From Pseudomonas sp. ICMP22404 (GTDB lineage: Bacteria > Pseudomonadota > Gammaproteobacteria > Pseudomonadales > Pseudomonadaceae), in assembly GCF_006227205.1 (NCBI RefSeq), contig NZ_VCNG01000005.1, forward strand, positions 310,001 to 374,000: a stretch of 64,000 nt of DNA, read 5' to 3'. The notes beneath the pieces are model-generated. The model was not told where the DNA came from. It searched no databases and saw nothing but the letters and a program-made list of their open reading frames with translations. Positions 8,696 to 18,700 of the stretch are shown piece by piece; the stretch's first letter is position 1, and each line of letters begins with the position of its first letter. The translations under genes and the position numbers were made by a program.

Positions 8696-10147
8696 TCAGA
8701 CCATTGGGTCGCCGACGTGCAGGATTTTCATCCCGTTGGTGCCGCCGATGGTGTGGTAGCTATCGCCCTTGGTCAGGATGACCCAGTCACCGGTCTGCAC
8801 CACGCCGCGCTTGACCAACTCGTCCACCGCCGCCTGGCTGACTTCGCCCGGTTGCAGGGCGGCCGGGTCGAACGGCACGGTGTAGACGCCACGGAACATG
8901 GCGGCACGGGCCTGGGTTTCGCGGTGCGGGGAGAACGCGTAGATCGGCACCGAAGAACGGATGCGCGACATGATCAGCGGCGTGTAGCCACTTTCGGTCA
9001 GGGCGATGATCGCCTTTACGCCCGGGAAGTGGTTGGCGGTGTACATCGTCGCCAGGGCGATGCTCTCATCGCAGCGTTCGAAAGTCTTGCCGATGCGATG
9101 GCTGGAGGTCTTGCCGGTCGGGTGCTTTTCCGCGCCCATGCAGATGCGGGCCATGGCCTGCACTGCTTCGAGCGGGTATTGGCCGGCGGCGCTTTCGGCC
9201 GAGAGCATTACGGCGTCCGTGTAGTCGAGCACGGCGTTGGCTACGTCGGACACTTCGGCGCGGGTCGGCATCGGGTTCTGGATCATCGACTCCATCATCT
9301 GGGTCGCGACGATCACCGCTTTATTGTGGCGGCGTGCATGCAGGATGATCTTCTTCTGGATGCCCACCAGCTCAGCGTCGCCGATTTCCACACCGAGGTC
9401 GCCACGGGCCACCATCACGGCGTCGGAGGCCTTGATCAGGCCGTCAAGGGTTTCGTCGTCGGCCACGGCTTCGGCGCGTTCGATCTTCGCCACCAGCCAG
9501 GCGGTGCCGCCGGCTTCGTCGCGCAGTTGACGGGCGTATTCCATGTCGGCGGCGTCACGGGGGAAGGACACTGCCAGGTAGTCGACTTCCATTTCCGCGG
9601 CCAGCTTGATGTCGGCCTTGTCTTTTTCAGTCAGGGCCGGTGCCGTCAGGCCGCCGCCGCGACGGTTGATGCCTTTATGGTCCGACAGCGGACCGCCAAT
9701 GGTCACGGTGCAGACCAGTTCGGTGGCGGTGGCGGTGTCGACGCGCATCACCACGCGACCATCATCGAGCAGCAGCTCGTCGCCCACGCCGCAGTCCTTG
9801 ACCAGGTCCGGGTAGTCGATGCCGACCACCTGCTGGTTGCCTTCGGTCAGCGGATGGCTGGTGGAGAAGGTGAAGGTGTCACCGATCTTCAACTCGATGC
9901 GCTTGTTGGCGAATTTGGCGATCCGGATCTTGGGGCCTTGCAGGTCACCCAACAGGGCAACGAAGCGGCCGTGCTTGGCGGCGAGGTCGCGCACCAGCTT
10001 CGCACGAGCCTTGTGCTCATCGGGAGTACCGTGGGAAAAGTTCAGGCGGGCAACGTCCAGGCCAGCCAGAATCAGCTGTTCGAGAACTTCCGGCGAATTA
10101 CTGGCCGGGCCAAGGGTAGCGACGATTTTGGTGCGACGGACGGACAT
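8696..10147 (-). CDS. pykA: Pyruvate kinase
   Basis: This 483-residue enzyme converts phosphoenolpyruvate and ADP to pyruvate and ATP. The N-terminus TKIVATLGPAS and LNFSHG (35-40) are diagnostic. The catalytic Lys-Glu pair lies in VAKIERAEA (K221, E223). The metal and nucleotide region GDLQGPKIRI starts near 68, the B domain spans about 70-170, and VATQMMESM marks the barrel. The C-terminal allosteric domain is complete. The length and the MSVRRTKI start match the pykA-type isozyme of pseudomonads. The gene is monocistronic, with its own terminator and a REP-rich upstream region. Confidence 0.96.
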   Translation of the reverse strand: MSVRRTKIVATLGPASNSPEVLEQLILAGLDVARLNFSHGTPDEHKARAKLVRDLAAKHGRFVALLGDLQGPKIRIAKFANKRIELKIGDTFTFSTSHPLTEGNQQVVGIDYPDLVKDCGVGDELLLDDGRVVMRVDTATATELVCTVTIGGPLSDHKGINRRGGGLTAPALTEKDKADIKLAAEMEVDYLAVSFPRDAADMEYARQLRDEAGGTAWLVAKIERAEAVADDETLDGLIKASDAVMVARGDLGVEIGDAELVGIQKKIILHARRHNKAVIVATQMMESMIQNPMPTRAEVSDVANAVLDYTDAVMLSAESAAGQYPLEAVQAMARICMGAEKHPTGKTSSHRIGKTFERCDESIALATMYTANHFPGVKAIIALTESGYTPLIMSRIRSSVPIYAFSPHRETQARAAMFRGVYTVPFDPAALQPGEVSQAAVDELVKRGVVQTGDWVILTKGDSYHTIGGTNGMKILHVGDPMV

Positions 10148-10309
10148 GCAAGACTCCTCAAGTTCAAGCGCCAGCGAAGGCTACTATGGTCTTTGGGTGT
10201 AGTCATTGTTCATATGCACTACTTATTCGTTTCTTTTTCGAAGTGAACATTCCCGAAGATTTTCACGCCTCTTTGGCCTGGATCACTCTTGTGGCCATGA
10301 GAATTCATC

Positions 10310-10442
10310 TGTGGCGAGGGGATTTATCCCCGCTGGGCTGCGAAGCGGCCCCAAAGCCCTGTTACTCGGTGTCTCAGGCGGATTGAGTCGCCGGTGTTGG
10401 GTCTGCTTCGCAGCCCAGCGGGGATAAATCCCCTCGCCACAA
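10310..10442. repeat. REP inverted pair (GGGGATTTATCCCC family)
   Basis: A forward copy starting GTGGCGAGGGGATTTATCCC and an inverted copy ending GGGATAAATCCCCTCGCCAC flank a ~40-bp spacer. Nothing else is visible in the 10148-10520 gap apart from sequence that may hold the pyruvate kinase promoter. Confidence 0.87.
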
Positions 10443-10520
10443 GAGCGAGCCCGGCGTCATATAGAGTTGAAGATTTCTAAGGGCAGGCCGATACAGCGCT
10501 CAAGACAGGAGAACCTTCCC

Positions 10521-10895
10521 ATGCGATTCGTGCTTTTTATTGCCCTGGCCCTGAGCATCACGGGCTGCACCCGGTGGTCGATGAACCATCACATGAACCT
10601 GGCCTACAAGGCCTACGACCGTGGCAATTGCGACCAGGTGATGCTCGAACTGTCCCAGGTCGACCGCGCCAGCCGGGCCCGTCGCTATATGCAGCCGGAA
10701 GTCTCGATGCTGCGGGGCCAGTGCCTGGAGCGGCAGAAACTGTTCGTTGACGCGGCGCAGACCTACCAGTTCATCATCGCGCAATACCCCACCAGTGAAT
10801 ATGCCTTCCGCGCCCGTGCCCGGCTCGAAACCCTCGAAAGCCTGGGGCACTACCCGACCCGCAGTGCCTCGGCGATCCGCCCGACTGCATTCTGA
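10521..10895 (+). CDS. Small lipoprotein, tetratricopeptide-like
   Basis: This 124-residue envelope protein has a hydrophobic signal (FVLFIALAL) ending in the lipobox ITGC, so C16 should be lipidated. The mature part has TPR-like helical periodicity: LAYKAYDRGNCDQVMLELSQ, later AAQTYQFIIAQYPTSEYAFR. No catalytic motif is seen. The ATG at 10521 follows AGGAGA at good spacing, whereas an upstream in-frame ATG at 10467 has none. Residues after C16 do not include Asp at +2, so outer-membrane sorting is plausible. The function is unknown; many such TPR lipoproteins act in envelope assembly. Confidence 0.82.
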   Translation: MRFVLFIALALSITGCTRWSMNHHMNLAYKAYDRGNCDQVMLELSQVDRASRARRYMQPEVSMLRGQCLERQKLFVDAAQTYQFIIAQYPTSEYAFRARARLETLESLGHYPTRSASAIRPTAF

Positions 10896-11055
10896 TCACC
10901 ACCGCGGCACAGCCGCCGAGGGATATTCCCCGGCGGATGGCCGGCATCGTTGCGGACTGGCTTCTGTCCAAGCTTGAGCTATATTTGTACAACTCGTGGC
11001 TAGAGCAAGATCTCTAATGTCGAGGCAACACCTGTGACCGGCAGGAACAGGCTCA

Positions 11056-11073
11056 AGACGCTTGCAAGCGTCT
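11056..11073. promoter_or_regulatory. 18-bp perfect palindrome upstream of PilZ gene
   Basis: AGACGCTTGCAAGCGTCT is a perfect 18-bp dyad about 90 bp upstream of the PilZ start. It could be an operator or, as RNA, a hairpin with no U-tract. No known consensus is claimed. Confidence 0.35.
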
Positions 11074-11164
11074 GGCACCGGGATCGGGGAGAGCGGGCTC
11101 GCTTGGGCTCGTTCCGAAGCATTGGGTAGGTCCTCGTTGAGGGCTGGGAAAAGCGATACAAAAC

Positions 11165-11524
11165 ATGTACAAAAAACGTCGAATTGATCGGCAGGATTTG
11201 CCGTGCTTCTTGAAAGTGTTCAACGGCGTCAACGACAGGCTTATTGGTTATCTGGGAAACGTTTCTGAACATGGTCTGATGCTGATCAGCACGCTGCCGT
11301 TGATGGTCGGCGCAGACTTTGAGCTGCACCTGAAAATCCCCGCCGATGAAGGGCCGCAGAGGGATATCAAGTTGAAGGCCACCTGCCTGTGGTGCCATGA
11401 AGACGTGACGCCACAGCATTTCGACGCTGGCTTCAGCCTCCATGGGGCGCCGCCGGAGTACGGTCAGCTGGTCGGGGCGCTGCAGCATTACTTCAGTTTC
11501 CACTCGTTGCCGGCTTCGGCTTGA
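11165..11524 (+). CDS. PilZ-domain cyclic-di-GMP receptor
   Basis: This 119-residue protein is a single PilZ domain. Both signature motifs are intact: RxxxR at R5-R9 (RRIDR) and N/DxSxxG at 32-37 (NVSEHG). They are followed by the usual beta-barrel pattern, and a WCHED segment lies near 77-81. Binding of cyclic-di-GMP is therefore expected. The output partner is unknown because no second domain is present. A diguanylate cyclase lies 4 kb upstream. The region before the start lacks a strong Shine-Dalgarno, but no alternative start preserves the RxxxR motif. Confidence 0.9.
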   Translation: MYKKRRIDRQDLPCFLKVFNGVNDRLIGYLGNVSEHGLMLISTLPLMVGADFELHLKIPADEGPQRDIKLKATCLWCHEDVTPQHFDAGFSLHGAPPEYGQLVGALQHYFSFHSLPASA

Positions 11525-11602
11525 TGCCCGCCTGACTTTTGCCGGGCATACTTCAAGCCAGTGAGACAGGCGAGGGGCAAGGTCAGGCTGATCCCGACCC
11601 CT

Positions 11603-11692
11603 TGTGGGAGCGAGCCTGCTCGCGATAGCGGTAGGGCAGTCACATCGATGCTGAATGGACCGCCCTCTTCGCGAGCAGGCTCGCTCCCACAG
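11603..11692. repeat. REP inverted pair (GGGAGCGAGCCTGCTCGCGA family)
   Basis: A forward copy at 11604-11627 and an inverted copy at 11669-11692 flank a ~40-bp spacer between the convergent PilZ and DUF6124 genes. Confidence 0.87.
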
Positions 11693-11731
11693 GTCCTGCA
11701 TCAACCCTTCACCTCACAGGGCATTCGGTCT

Positions 11732-12100
11732 TCAGCGCTGAATCTTCTCTTCACCGTCCAGCAGCCTCTCCAGCAACAACACCCCCATCTCGCCCATCTG
11801 GTGAATCGCCAGGGCCAGGTTGCGCGGGGCACCTTCCAGATCTTCCGATAAATCCAGAATCAGCGTGCTCACCGAGCAGAAGGTTTCGTAAGTGTGCGCG
11901 AGCATGCCTTCGGGATCGGCGTCGGGGGCGACGATGAAGTAATCCAGGTGCTTGGCGGTTTTCGGGTCGGGTTGGCCGCTGTCGGGCTTGAGGTAGTAGT
12001 CCAGGGCTCGTTGAGCGGCCTGGTCGAGCCTGGCGGGGTCGAGGGTTTCGTGGGGGGACAGTGGGTCGGTGTGCGGGGGATTGGGTGTTGGTTTGATCAT
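11732..12100 (-). CDS. DUF6124-family protein
   Basis: This 122-residue soluble acidic protein has a proline-rich N-terminus (PTPNPPHTDPLSPHETLD). A helical C-terminal half contains LAHTYETFCSVSTLILDLSE and ALAIHQMGEMGVLLLERLLD. This pattern is common among Pseudomonas proteins annotated DUF6124/DUF3077, which occur in many copies and have no established function. It is transcribed towards the PilZ gene and is the last core-like gene before the Tc operon. Confidence 0.75.
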   Translation of the reverse strand: MIKPTPNPPHTDPLSPHETLDPARLDQAAQRALDYYLKPDSGQPDPKTAKHLDYFIVAPDADPEGMLAHTYETFCSVSTLILDLSEDLEGAPRNLALAIHQMGEMGVLLLERLLDGEEKIQR

Positions 12101-12165
12101 GTTTCGTTATCCATTAAATGGGCTACCACCGACTCGCGACTAAACGAGGGTGGCGGCTGAACGCA

Positions 12166-12302
12166 GGTTAGTCGACCGGGAGGATAACGAAAGAACCGGC
12201 GCGCCCGAGGGCGCCCTGCGCACAGCCACCATTAAGCACGGGGACAGGGAACCCGACTGGATGATGCTTATGCACTTCGTTATACCTCCCGGGCGACTAA
12301 AC
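12166..12302. repeat. Long imperfect inverted repeat (~26-bp arms) upstream of the Tc operon
   Basis: The left arm at 12166-12191 (GTTAGTCGACCGGGAGG then ATAACGAA) pairs with the right arm at 12276-12302 (TTCGTTATACCTCCCGGG then CGACTAAAC). There are only a few mismatches or bulges. Inside are a TAAGCA/TGCTTA pair and a GC-rich hairpin around GGCGCGCCCGAGGGCGCC. The motif GCGACTAAAC also recurs at 12136-12145. It resembles either a small non-autonomous element with terminal inverted repeats or a structured RNA. It is not a REP of either family seen elsewhere here. Confidence 0.6.
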
Positions 12303-12329
12303 CCGACCGCTGGATATCAGCGACGCGAA

Positions 12330-12494
12330 TCAAGTTACGGGGCAAGGCCAAAGCACACAAGCCGGCGGATTCTGGCGGATCTGTAGTCCGTTGCGCAAGG
12401 CGTTGTAGTCATCCCGATCCATGTCTGACACCACGTCCCACCACTCGTCGTCACTGTCGAACCTGACAGGTGCCAGCCACGACGGGTTTGTCAT
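12330..12494 (-). CDS. Possible 54-residue protein, divergent from the Tc operon
   Basis: The minus strand has a 54-codon frame starting ATG at 12492-12494 and ending TGA at 12330-12332. A GGGAAG sequence lies about 7 nt before the start. The product begins MTNPSWLAPVRFDSDDEWWD and continues with an acidic, codon-biased stretch (DMDRDDYNALRNGL). I do not recognise the family. It could be a real small gene, for example a regulator or an immunity-like partner, or the remnant of a longer one. The short length is the main doubt. Confidence 0.35.
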   Translation of the reverse strand: MTNPSWLAPVRFDSDDEWWDVVSDMDRDDYNALRNGLQIRQNPPACVLWPCPVT

Positions 12495-12558
12495 TCACTA
12501 CTTCCCCAGAGCCCGTTCTGCGATTGCTATCCATCGCCATTTTTCTTGGGAGTGAGAC

Positions 12559-15500
12559 ATGACCACTGACGACGATTCCGAACAGAACGGCCTCGAACCT
12601 GCGGTACAGAAGGAGGGCGTCATTGAAACGGGTGAGTCTCATGGGACAAAGACCATAAGGGCTGCAAAGGATGGTTATTGGGCAGACCTCGAAGTGGAGT
12701 ACACATGGTTTCCTACCGGTAGGTTATTCACTGTAGAGACACAGCGATTTCGGGCAAGCGGCAACGGCCGAAACGAGGGGAATATTAAACTCAAGCTTGT
12801 TTCGGACGGTGCGGGCGATACGGGTTGGGATGAACTAACGAAAAATGCGACCCAAGATGACGAGTGGCATTCGTTTGTCCATTCGCGTTCTGTAGCGGGT
12901 AATGCTAAGGATGCGGTTATACACTTCAATTTCATATACGACAGAAAAAATGTGGGCGACGTCAGTATGACGGGGCAAGTAAGGGTGGAGCACATTGTCC
13001 CTGCGCCATTTATCGATCCAATCAGAAATGTTAGCGCCCGTAGCGTAGTCGTTACCGGCGGGGGCGCTTTATACGCCCATGGTGCAGCGGTGTTTGTCCG
13101 CACCAGTGTCAGCGCCGACCCGTCCGAGGCAAGGGTGACGTTTGGCGGAATATGGAATGCGACTGTCAATCTCACGCCCGATGGACGACACATGACGATT
13201 GACGCTTATCAGGTGGTAAGCGGCAAACCGTCCGAAAATTCACTTGGTCAGCATATCTTTCTCGCCTATATCTCTGCACCCGACGCCAATACCGTTATGG
13301 TCACCGGTGATAGCTTCCGTGGATTCGGTGCCCCCGGTAGCAAAGTAAAAGTGGTCAAGAGAGACAATCAAAGTTTTCAACTGGCAGCAGAAACGACTAT
13401 AGGGGCAAACGATAGTTGGGCGTCGCCTTTAAATGTTGCACTACCCAGTGGACCTGTCGCAGTGGTGGCGATATTCGAGTTAACAGGTTTCCCCCGAGTC
13501 GTTTCAGCACCCGTTACCTATAACGTATTAGGTGCCCCGGCGATCACAGGTCCCGCCGCCAATAGCATTCAGGCACAAACCTTTAACCTCAGCGGTAACA
13601 ACGCACTCAAAGGTGCAACGGTGACAGTCTATCGCGATCCGTCGGAAACCAGTGTGGGTCACACGCTGGTCACGCAGGACAATGGTAGTTGGAGTGCAGA
13701 CGTGACCGTGGCGGCGGGGCCTACCTCGCTGGCTGCCTTGCAAACATTGAACGGGAAGGACTCGGGTCGTAGTTCGCCTAGAGCGTTCAAGATAAAACCG
13801 CCGAAATTGTTTGATATCCAAGTCACCTACCCCAGGCCCGGCACGGCGAAATTTTCCGGCGCCGGCCACGCCGGCGCCACGGTGGATGTTCATAAAACCG
13901 GCGTTAACGACCCGCAGGTCAGCACTGGCGTCAGTGGCGGCCAGTGGGCGGTGGAATGGTCCGATCAGCCGCCGGGAAGCTACTCGGTGGATATCCGGCA
14001 AAAACTCCCCGACGGTTCCGCCTGGATTCATTCGGATTGGAGCGACAGGCTCACGGTCACGATACCTGTGCCGATGCCGACCTTGGAGGTTCAGGTTGGC
14101 GGGGACCGCAAACCTGTGTTTTCCGGTATCGGTCACAGTTGGACGGGACAACCTGCGGCGCAGATCAAGGTGCTGCGGGTGGGCGAATCGACGCCTGCCG
14201 TGCCGACTGTCGAGGTTGCCAACAACAGGTGGTCAAGCGCTGCGACCGAAGCCTGGAATCCGGGGACTTACTCCGTCGAAGCCCGGCAGTTGTTCAATAA
14301 CCTCTCTTCCGAGCCCACTTCAAAGCAATTCGTCATCCGGGCCCCGGTCCCCACCGTGGAGGTTCGCCAGGACGGCCTGACCCCACGCTTCTCCGGCACC
14401 TGCCTGAATGGTGCGCAGGTGCAGCTTCAGTTCGATGGGGACTCGAACTCCCCCTATGCCGCGCAAGTGAACGGTGCCACTTGGAGCTTCACCCGGCAGG
14501 AGCCCTTCATGCCCGGCACTTATACCGCCAGGGTCACGCAGTCCTTCGGCGGCCAGATCTCGGATGAGGTGTCCCAACCGTTCGAGGTCGTCGTGTTGCG
14601 ACCGGTCATCACCTCACCGGTGAATGATGAAGAGGTGGATCACAACCCGATCATCCAGGGCACGGGTGGTATCCCTGGGGCTTTGATGCGCGTGTTTGAT
14701 TTTGTATCAGAAACCCTTCTCGGCGAAGCCGAGGTCACCGGCAACGCATGGTCGGTGCCCATTACCGAGGACCTTGCGTTTGACGATCACAAGGTTTACG
14801 CGGTCCAGCAATACGGCGAGTTTCCGTCCGAGGCCAGCGAGCCAGTCAGCTTCAAGGTGATCCTGTTTCCCCCCACCATCGACCATCCCCAGCCGGGCGA
14901 TGCCATTGCCCGGGTTTCGGTCATTGATGGCTATGCCCGCAAAGTGTCCGGGCTGGACACGGCCACCGTCGAGTTGTGGCTCGACGGGGCGGACGAGCCG
15001 TTGGCGACGGTCCGGGCCAGAGGCAACGATGGCTACTGGTTCTATGACGCGCACCTGCCGGTGGGCACCTATACGCTGCGTGCCAAGCAGTTCTTCAAGG
15101 ACAAGGACTCCGATTTCAGCCCCGACCATGCCTTCACCGCCGTGCCGGCCATCCCGGTCATCGAGTCGCCGGCACTGCAGCAGCACCTCGGCGCAACGGT
15201 GACGATTTCCGGGCATGGCTTCACCGGCGACTGGGTCGAAGTGGCCTGGAGCGATGCACCCGACACGGTGCTGGGCAGGGTGCAGGTGCAGGCGAACCGG
15301 ACCTGGTCGATGCCCCTGGCTGTCGAGCGTCCAGCCGGTCCTCATTCATTGATCGTGCAGCAGGAGTGCGACGGGTACAGCTCCGGGTGGAGCGCGCCCC
15401 ATGAGGTGCTGTTGCTGTCCGGGGCTCCAACCTTCACGACGCCGGAAGCGGGGCAGTGGTTCGCGGGTACGGCGTTCTTCGAAGGTACCGGTGAGAGCGG

Positions 15501-15690
15501 CAAGCGCGTTGAGGTGTCGCACTGGTTCGATGCCCGGCAGGTGATCGCCCCGGACCTTGCGGTGGCCGACGGCACTTGGGCGGGCTCGCCCCGGGAGCCA
15601 TTGACGCCTGGCCCGCACTGGGTGAAGGCGCGGCAAGCCGGGTCGGACTGGGGAGAAAGCCCGCGTTTTGACGTGGCCCCGGAGCTGTAG
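12559..15690 (+). CDS. Giant Ig-like repeat protein 1, first gene of the Tc operon
   Basis: This 1043-residue protein has no signal peptide, transmembrane segment or LPxTG-type anchor. The first ~150 residues form an unrecognised, probably beta-sandwich domain. From about residue 235 there are roughly eight or nine tandem Ig-like modules of ~85-95 residues. Each has a Gly-rich FSGxGxxGxxVxV strand, a W at the end of the middle segment, and a PGTYxVxARQ motif (for example PGTYSVEARQ, PGTYTARVTQ, VGTYTLRAKQ). The start is supported by GGGAGTGAGAC directly upstream. The 5' 1.2 kb is visibly less GC-rich and uses ATA, AGA and TTA codons, unlike the 3' part. The next gene starts 36 bp downstream. 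Inferred role: an accessory or exported partner of the Tc toxin; the function is unknown. Confidence 0.82.
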   Translation: MTTDDDSEQNGLEPAVQKEGVIETGESHGTKTIRAAKDGYWADLEVEYTWFPTGRLFTVETQRFRASGNGRNEGNIKLKLVSDGAGDTGWDELTKNATQDDEWHSFVHSRSVAGNAKDAVIHFNFIYDRKNVGDVSMTGQVRVEHIVPAPFIDPIRNVSARSVVVTGGGALYAHGAAVFVRTSVSADPSEARVTFGGIWNATVNLTPDGRHMTIDAYQVVSGKPSENSLGQHIFLAYISAPDANTVMVTGDSFRGFGAPGSKVKVVKRDNQSFQLAAETTIGANDSWASPLNVALPSGPVAVVAIFELTGFPRVVSAPVTYNVLGAPAITGPAANSIQAQTFNLSGNNALKGATVTVYRDPSETSVGHTLVTQDNGSWSADVTVAAGPTSLAALQTLNGKDSGRSSPRAFKIKPPKLFDIQVTYPRPGTAKFSGAGHAGATVDVHKTGVNDPQVSTGVSGGQWAVEWSDQPPGSYSVDIRQKLPDGSAWIHSDWSDRLTVTIPVPMPTLEVQVGGDRKPVFSGIGHSWTGQPAAQIKVLRVGESTPAVPTVEVANNRWSSAATEAWNPGTYSVEARQLFNNLSSEPTSKQFVIRAPVPTVEVRQDGLTPRFSGTCLNGAQVQLQFDGDSNSPYAAQVNGATWSFTRQEPFMPGTYTARVTQSFGGQISDEVSQPFEVVVLRPVITSPVNDEEVDHNPIIQGTGGIPGALMRVFDFVSETLLGEAEVTGNAWSVPITEDLAFDDHKVYAVQQYGEFPSEASEPVSFKVILFPPTIDHPQPGDAIARVSVIDGYARKVSGLDTATVELWLDGADEPLATVRARGNDGYWFYDAHLPVGTYTLRAKQFFKDKDSDFSPDHAFTAVPAIPVIESPALQQHLGATVTISGHGFTGDWVEVAWSDAPDTVLGRVQVQANRTWSMPLAVERPAGPHSLIVQQECDGYSSGWSAPHEVLLLSGAPTFTTPEAGQWFAGTAFFEGTGESGKRVEVSHWFDARQVIAPDLAVADGTWAGSPREPLTPGPHWVKARQAGSDWGESPRFDVAPEL

Positions 15691-15726
15691 CCACTTCGTC
15701 TTCAATACTTGAAACGGAGCACTGCG

Positions 15727-18700
15727 ATGAAAGATTCTCCGGCGCAAATCGCCAGTCGTTTTTGCGAACAGCTCCTGGCGGGGCGACGGTCCGAGCCTCT
15801 GTCCGACCTTGGGCAGTATTTCGCGGCGGGTGGCTCGGTGTGTGCCCTGGCACGTAAAGGGGCATCCGGGCTGGTGAACGAGTACGGGCTGGAACCCGAA
15901 GATGCCCAGGCGCTTACCTTACGCCTCAACGGCTTGGCAACGTGGGTGCTGCGCGGCTTCATCGAAGATCAACTGACCCGTCAGGAGCCGCTTCCTTCTC
16001 ACCTGCGCCAAGGCCTGCTGGCGTTGGTCCCGGGGCCCACCTATGAAGAGCTGTTCAAGCCCAACTTCAGTAATAAATGCCCGGCGGACGCGATCGAAGC
16101 CATCCATTCGCCCGTGGCCTATGCGGTGTGGCTCAAGCACTGGTCCGAGCGCCGCCTCATCCCTTCCGAAAACGAGAATGCTTACGCGCTCGCCCTGCGC
16201 CGCAAGGACTTGGGACTGCTGCGCGTCGACCCGGTGACGACATATCGGGTGGTGTCATCGGTAGAGGTGGTCAGCGCCGTGCTGGAAAAGTCCATCGAAG
16301 ACTCCCTGAGTGAGGGCGTCGATCTGGATGAGATGCTGAGTCGCCGACGCTATCCCAATGGGCTGCCTTATCACCACCCGTGGGTCACGCTGGATGAGTG
16401 GACCCGGGACCTGAAACTGTCCATTGGCCGTATCGTGCAGCTGTGCGATCCAGCGTTTCCCTATTTCCTGCGGGCGCTGCCCTGGGGTGGCAACAGCGGC
16501 GCAGCCCTGACCCAGGCGGCCCGGCTCAGCCCGGTGTTGCGGCAGCTCATGGTGGAAGAGTCGCTTTTCCCCGAGGGGGACACCGATGACTGGTTCAAGG
16601 AGAACTTCGGGGCGCGAGGCATTGAGCCGCAGAACCTGAACCAGACGGCGTTTTTCAACCAGCGGACCAAACTGACTCAGCGTGGGCTGGAAGCCTTGCT
16701 CTCGGTCGAGTCGTTTGCCCCTTCGCTGTCCGACCATGTGCTGATACTCGATACAGTGATTACCCCCGGACATGCGGGCTCGGTGTTCGTCAACAATGGG
16801 TTGGCGGATGACTCGATGAGCATCACCTATGGCGGCGATGCCAGCACCAATAGAATCATCGGGCTCATTGAAGACGTGACCTTCAATGACAGAATCGATC
16901 GGCTCAACCGCAAGATCCGACTGGACAACGCGTTGCAATTGCCCAGCCATGAAACCGATGCACTGCTGACAGCGATCATCGGTGCCGAGCTGAATCCCGA
17001 GGCACGGGTGGGTGGCACGTCAGCCACGGAACCGCCCGATTACTGGATGACGAGCAGCACTGTTCGGGCCCTGGGACTGTTTCAGATGTTGCGGGAAGAC
17101 TACCGCTGCTCGGCGGAAGAATTCGCAGCGTTCGTTGGCGACATTTCGATTTTCGGACGGGGCACCGAGCTGTCGCAATTCGATCGGGTGTTCAACCGCG
17201 ACGTGCTGTCCACACCGCCATTGCGGATGGACGACGGTGCGTTCGCGCTGGTGCCGCAGACCGAGGCCGACGCGTTGACTGTCGCGCAGATCTGCGGTGG
17301 CCTGAACATCGACCTGGCGACCTATTTCAACCTGGCCCCGTTGATCGCCAGCGCCCAGGGCCTGACGGCGCTCAAGCGGAGCCGGTCGGTACTGTCCGCG
17401 TTCTACCGCATGGCCAGGCTGCCGCAGTTGTTGGGGATCGCGCCGAATGTGGCGGTGGAGATCCTCACCCGGTTGAGCGGCGAAGCCGGGCTCGCTGCGC
17501 TGCTGGGCTCGCCGGCGATCAACGCCCGCGCTGATTCGGAGTCACCGGACGCCTTGACCCAGATCCAGAGCCTGGAGGGGTGGGTGCGCTGGTGCGCCAA
17601 TAGTAACCTGGACGTGGCCTGGACCCTGGCGCGCGTCAAGCCCGTGCTTGCGCCCACCGAACCCTCGGAGGCACAGACCCGGCTGTTCGATCAGATCCGT
17701 TCGCAGCTCGCGCCCGCGCTGTTTACCGAGGCCGCGTTGCGCATGGGCGGTGTCTCGCCGTTGTCCAACGACCGGCAATGGACCCAACAGTTGCTGGAGC
17801 TGGTCGATGAGCAGGGGGTGGTCATTCACCGCAGCGAATCAGCCGACCCGGCTTACGAGGATCATGCTCGGGAAGTGGTCGAGCGCGTGGTGCGGCGAGT
17901 GCTCGGTAAAGACGATCCACAGACTGTCGAACAGATCGTCGCGGTGTTGCTGAGCAGCCGTGCCGGCCAGCGTGGCGTGGTTCAGGAGAGCCTGGCGGTG
18001 TTTGGCGAACTGGCCCCGCCCCTGGCGTTGCCGGTGCTGACCTGGGCGGGCAGCACGGTGCAAGAGGTGCTGGCCTATGTGGCGGGACGCTCAACGGCGG
18101 ACGTTCCGTCAGGCGCCGGTGAGGAAGATGAGCCCGGCGATTCGTTCCTTGGCATGCTCAACGGCTTTACCGGCCGCAGCGAGGTCGTGAAGGCGCTGAA
18201 ACTGAGTGCGGAATTCCTGACGCTTTACCTCGTCATCGGCGATGGCGTTGAAAATGCACCCGCCAGCGCTCCCTTAACGCCCAGCGCTTTGTACTACCTG
18301 ACAATCTACAACCGCGCCGTCGCGCTCAGCGAGGAGCCCGAATCACAGCTGCTCGATTACCTGCAGCGGGTCAATGAACTGCCCGGTGACCTGTCCAGCG
18401 ACGGCCTCCGGCTGGTACAAGCCCATGCCGCTGAGCTGCTGGCCGAACTCTTCGGCTGGAGTGCCGAGGAAGTGCTCGCCTGCGCCAAGCGTGTCAACGG
18501 CGGGCAGGGTTACATCCGCAGCCTGCAACACCTGGACCTGTTCACACGCCTGCGTGAGTTCTCGCTCCAGAGCACCCTCGATGCGTCGACCACATTGAAA
18601 ATGGGCACGTTGCTACCCGACGCGTCCTTCAGCGCCTATCGGGACTTGGCCGATCAGGTCACGGCCCGGTTGGCGGACCCCGACCGGACGTCACCCTTGT

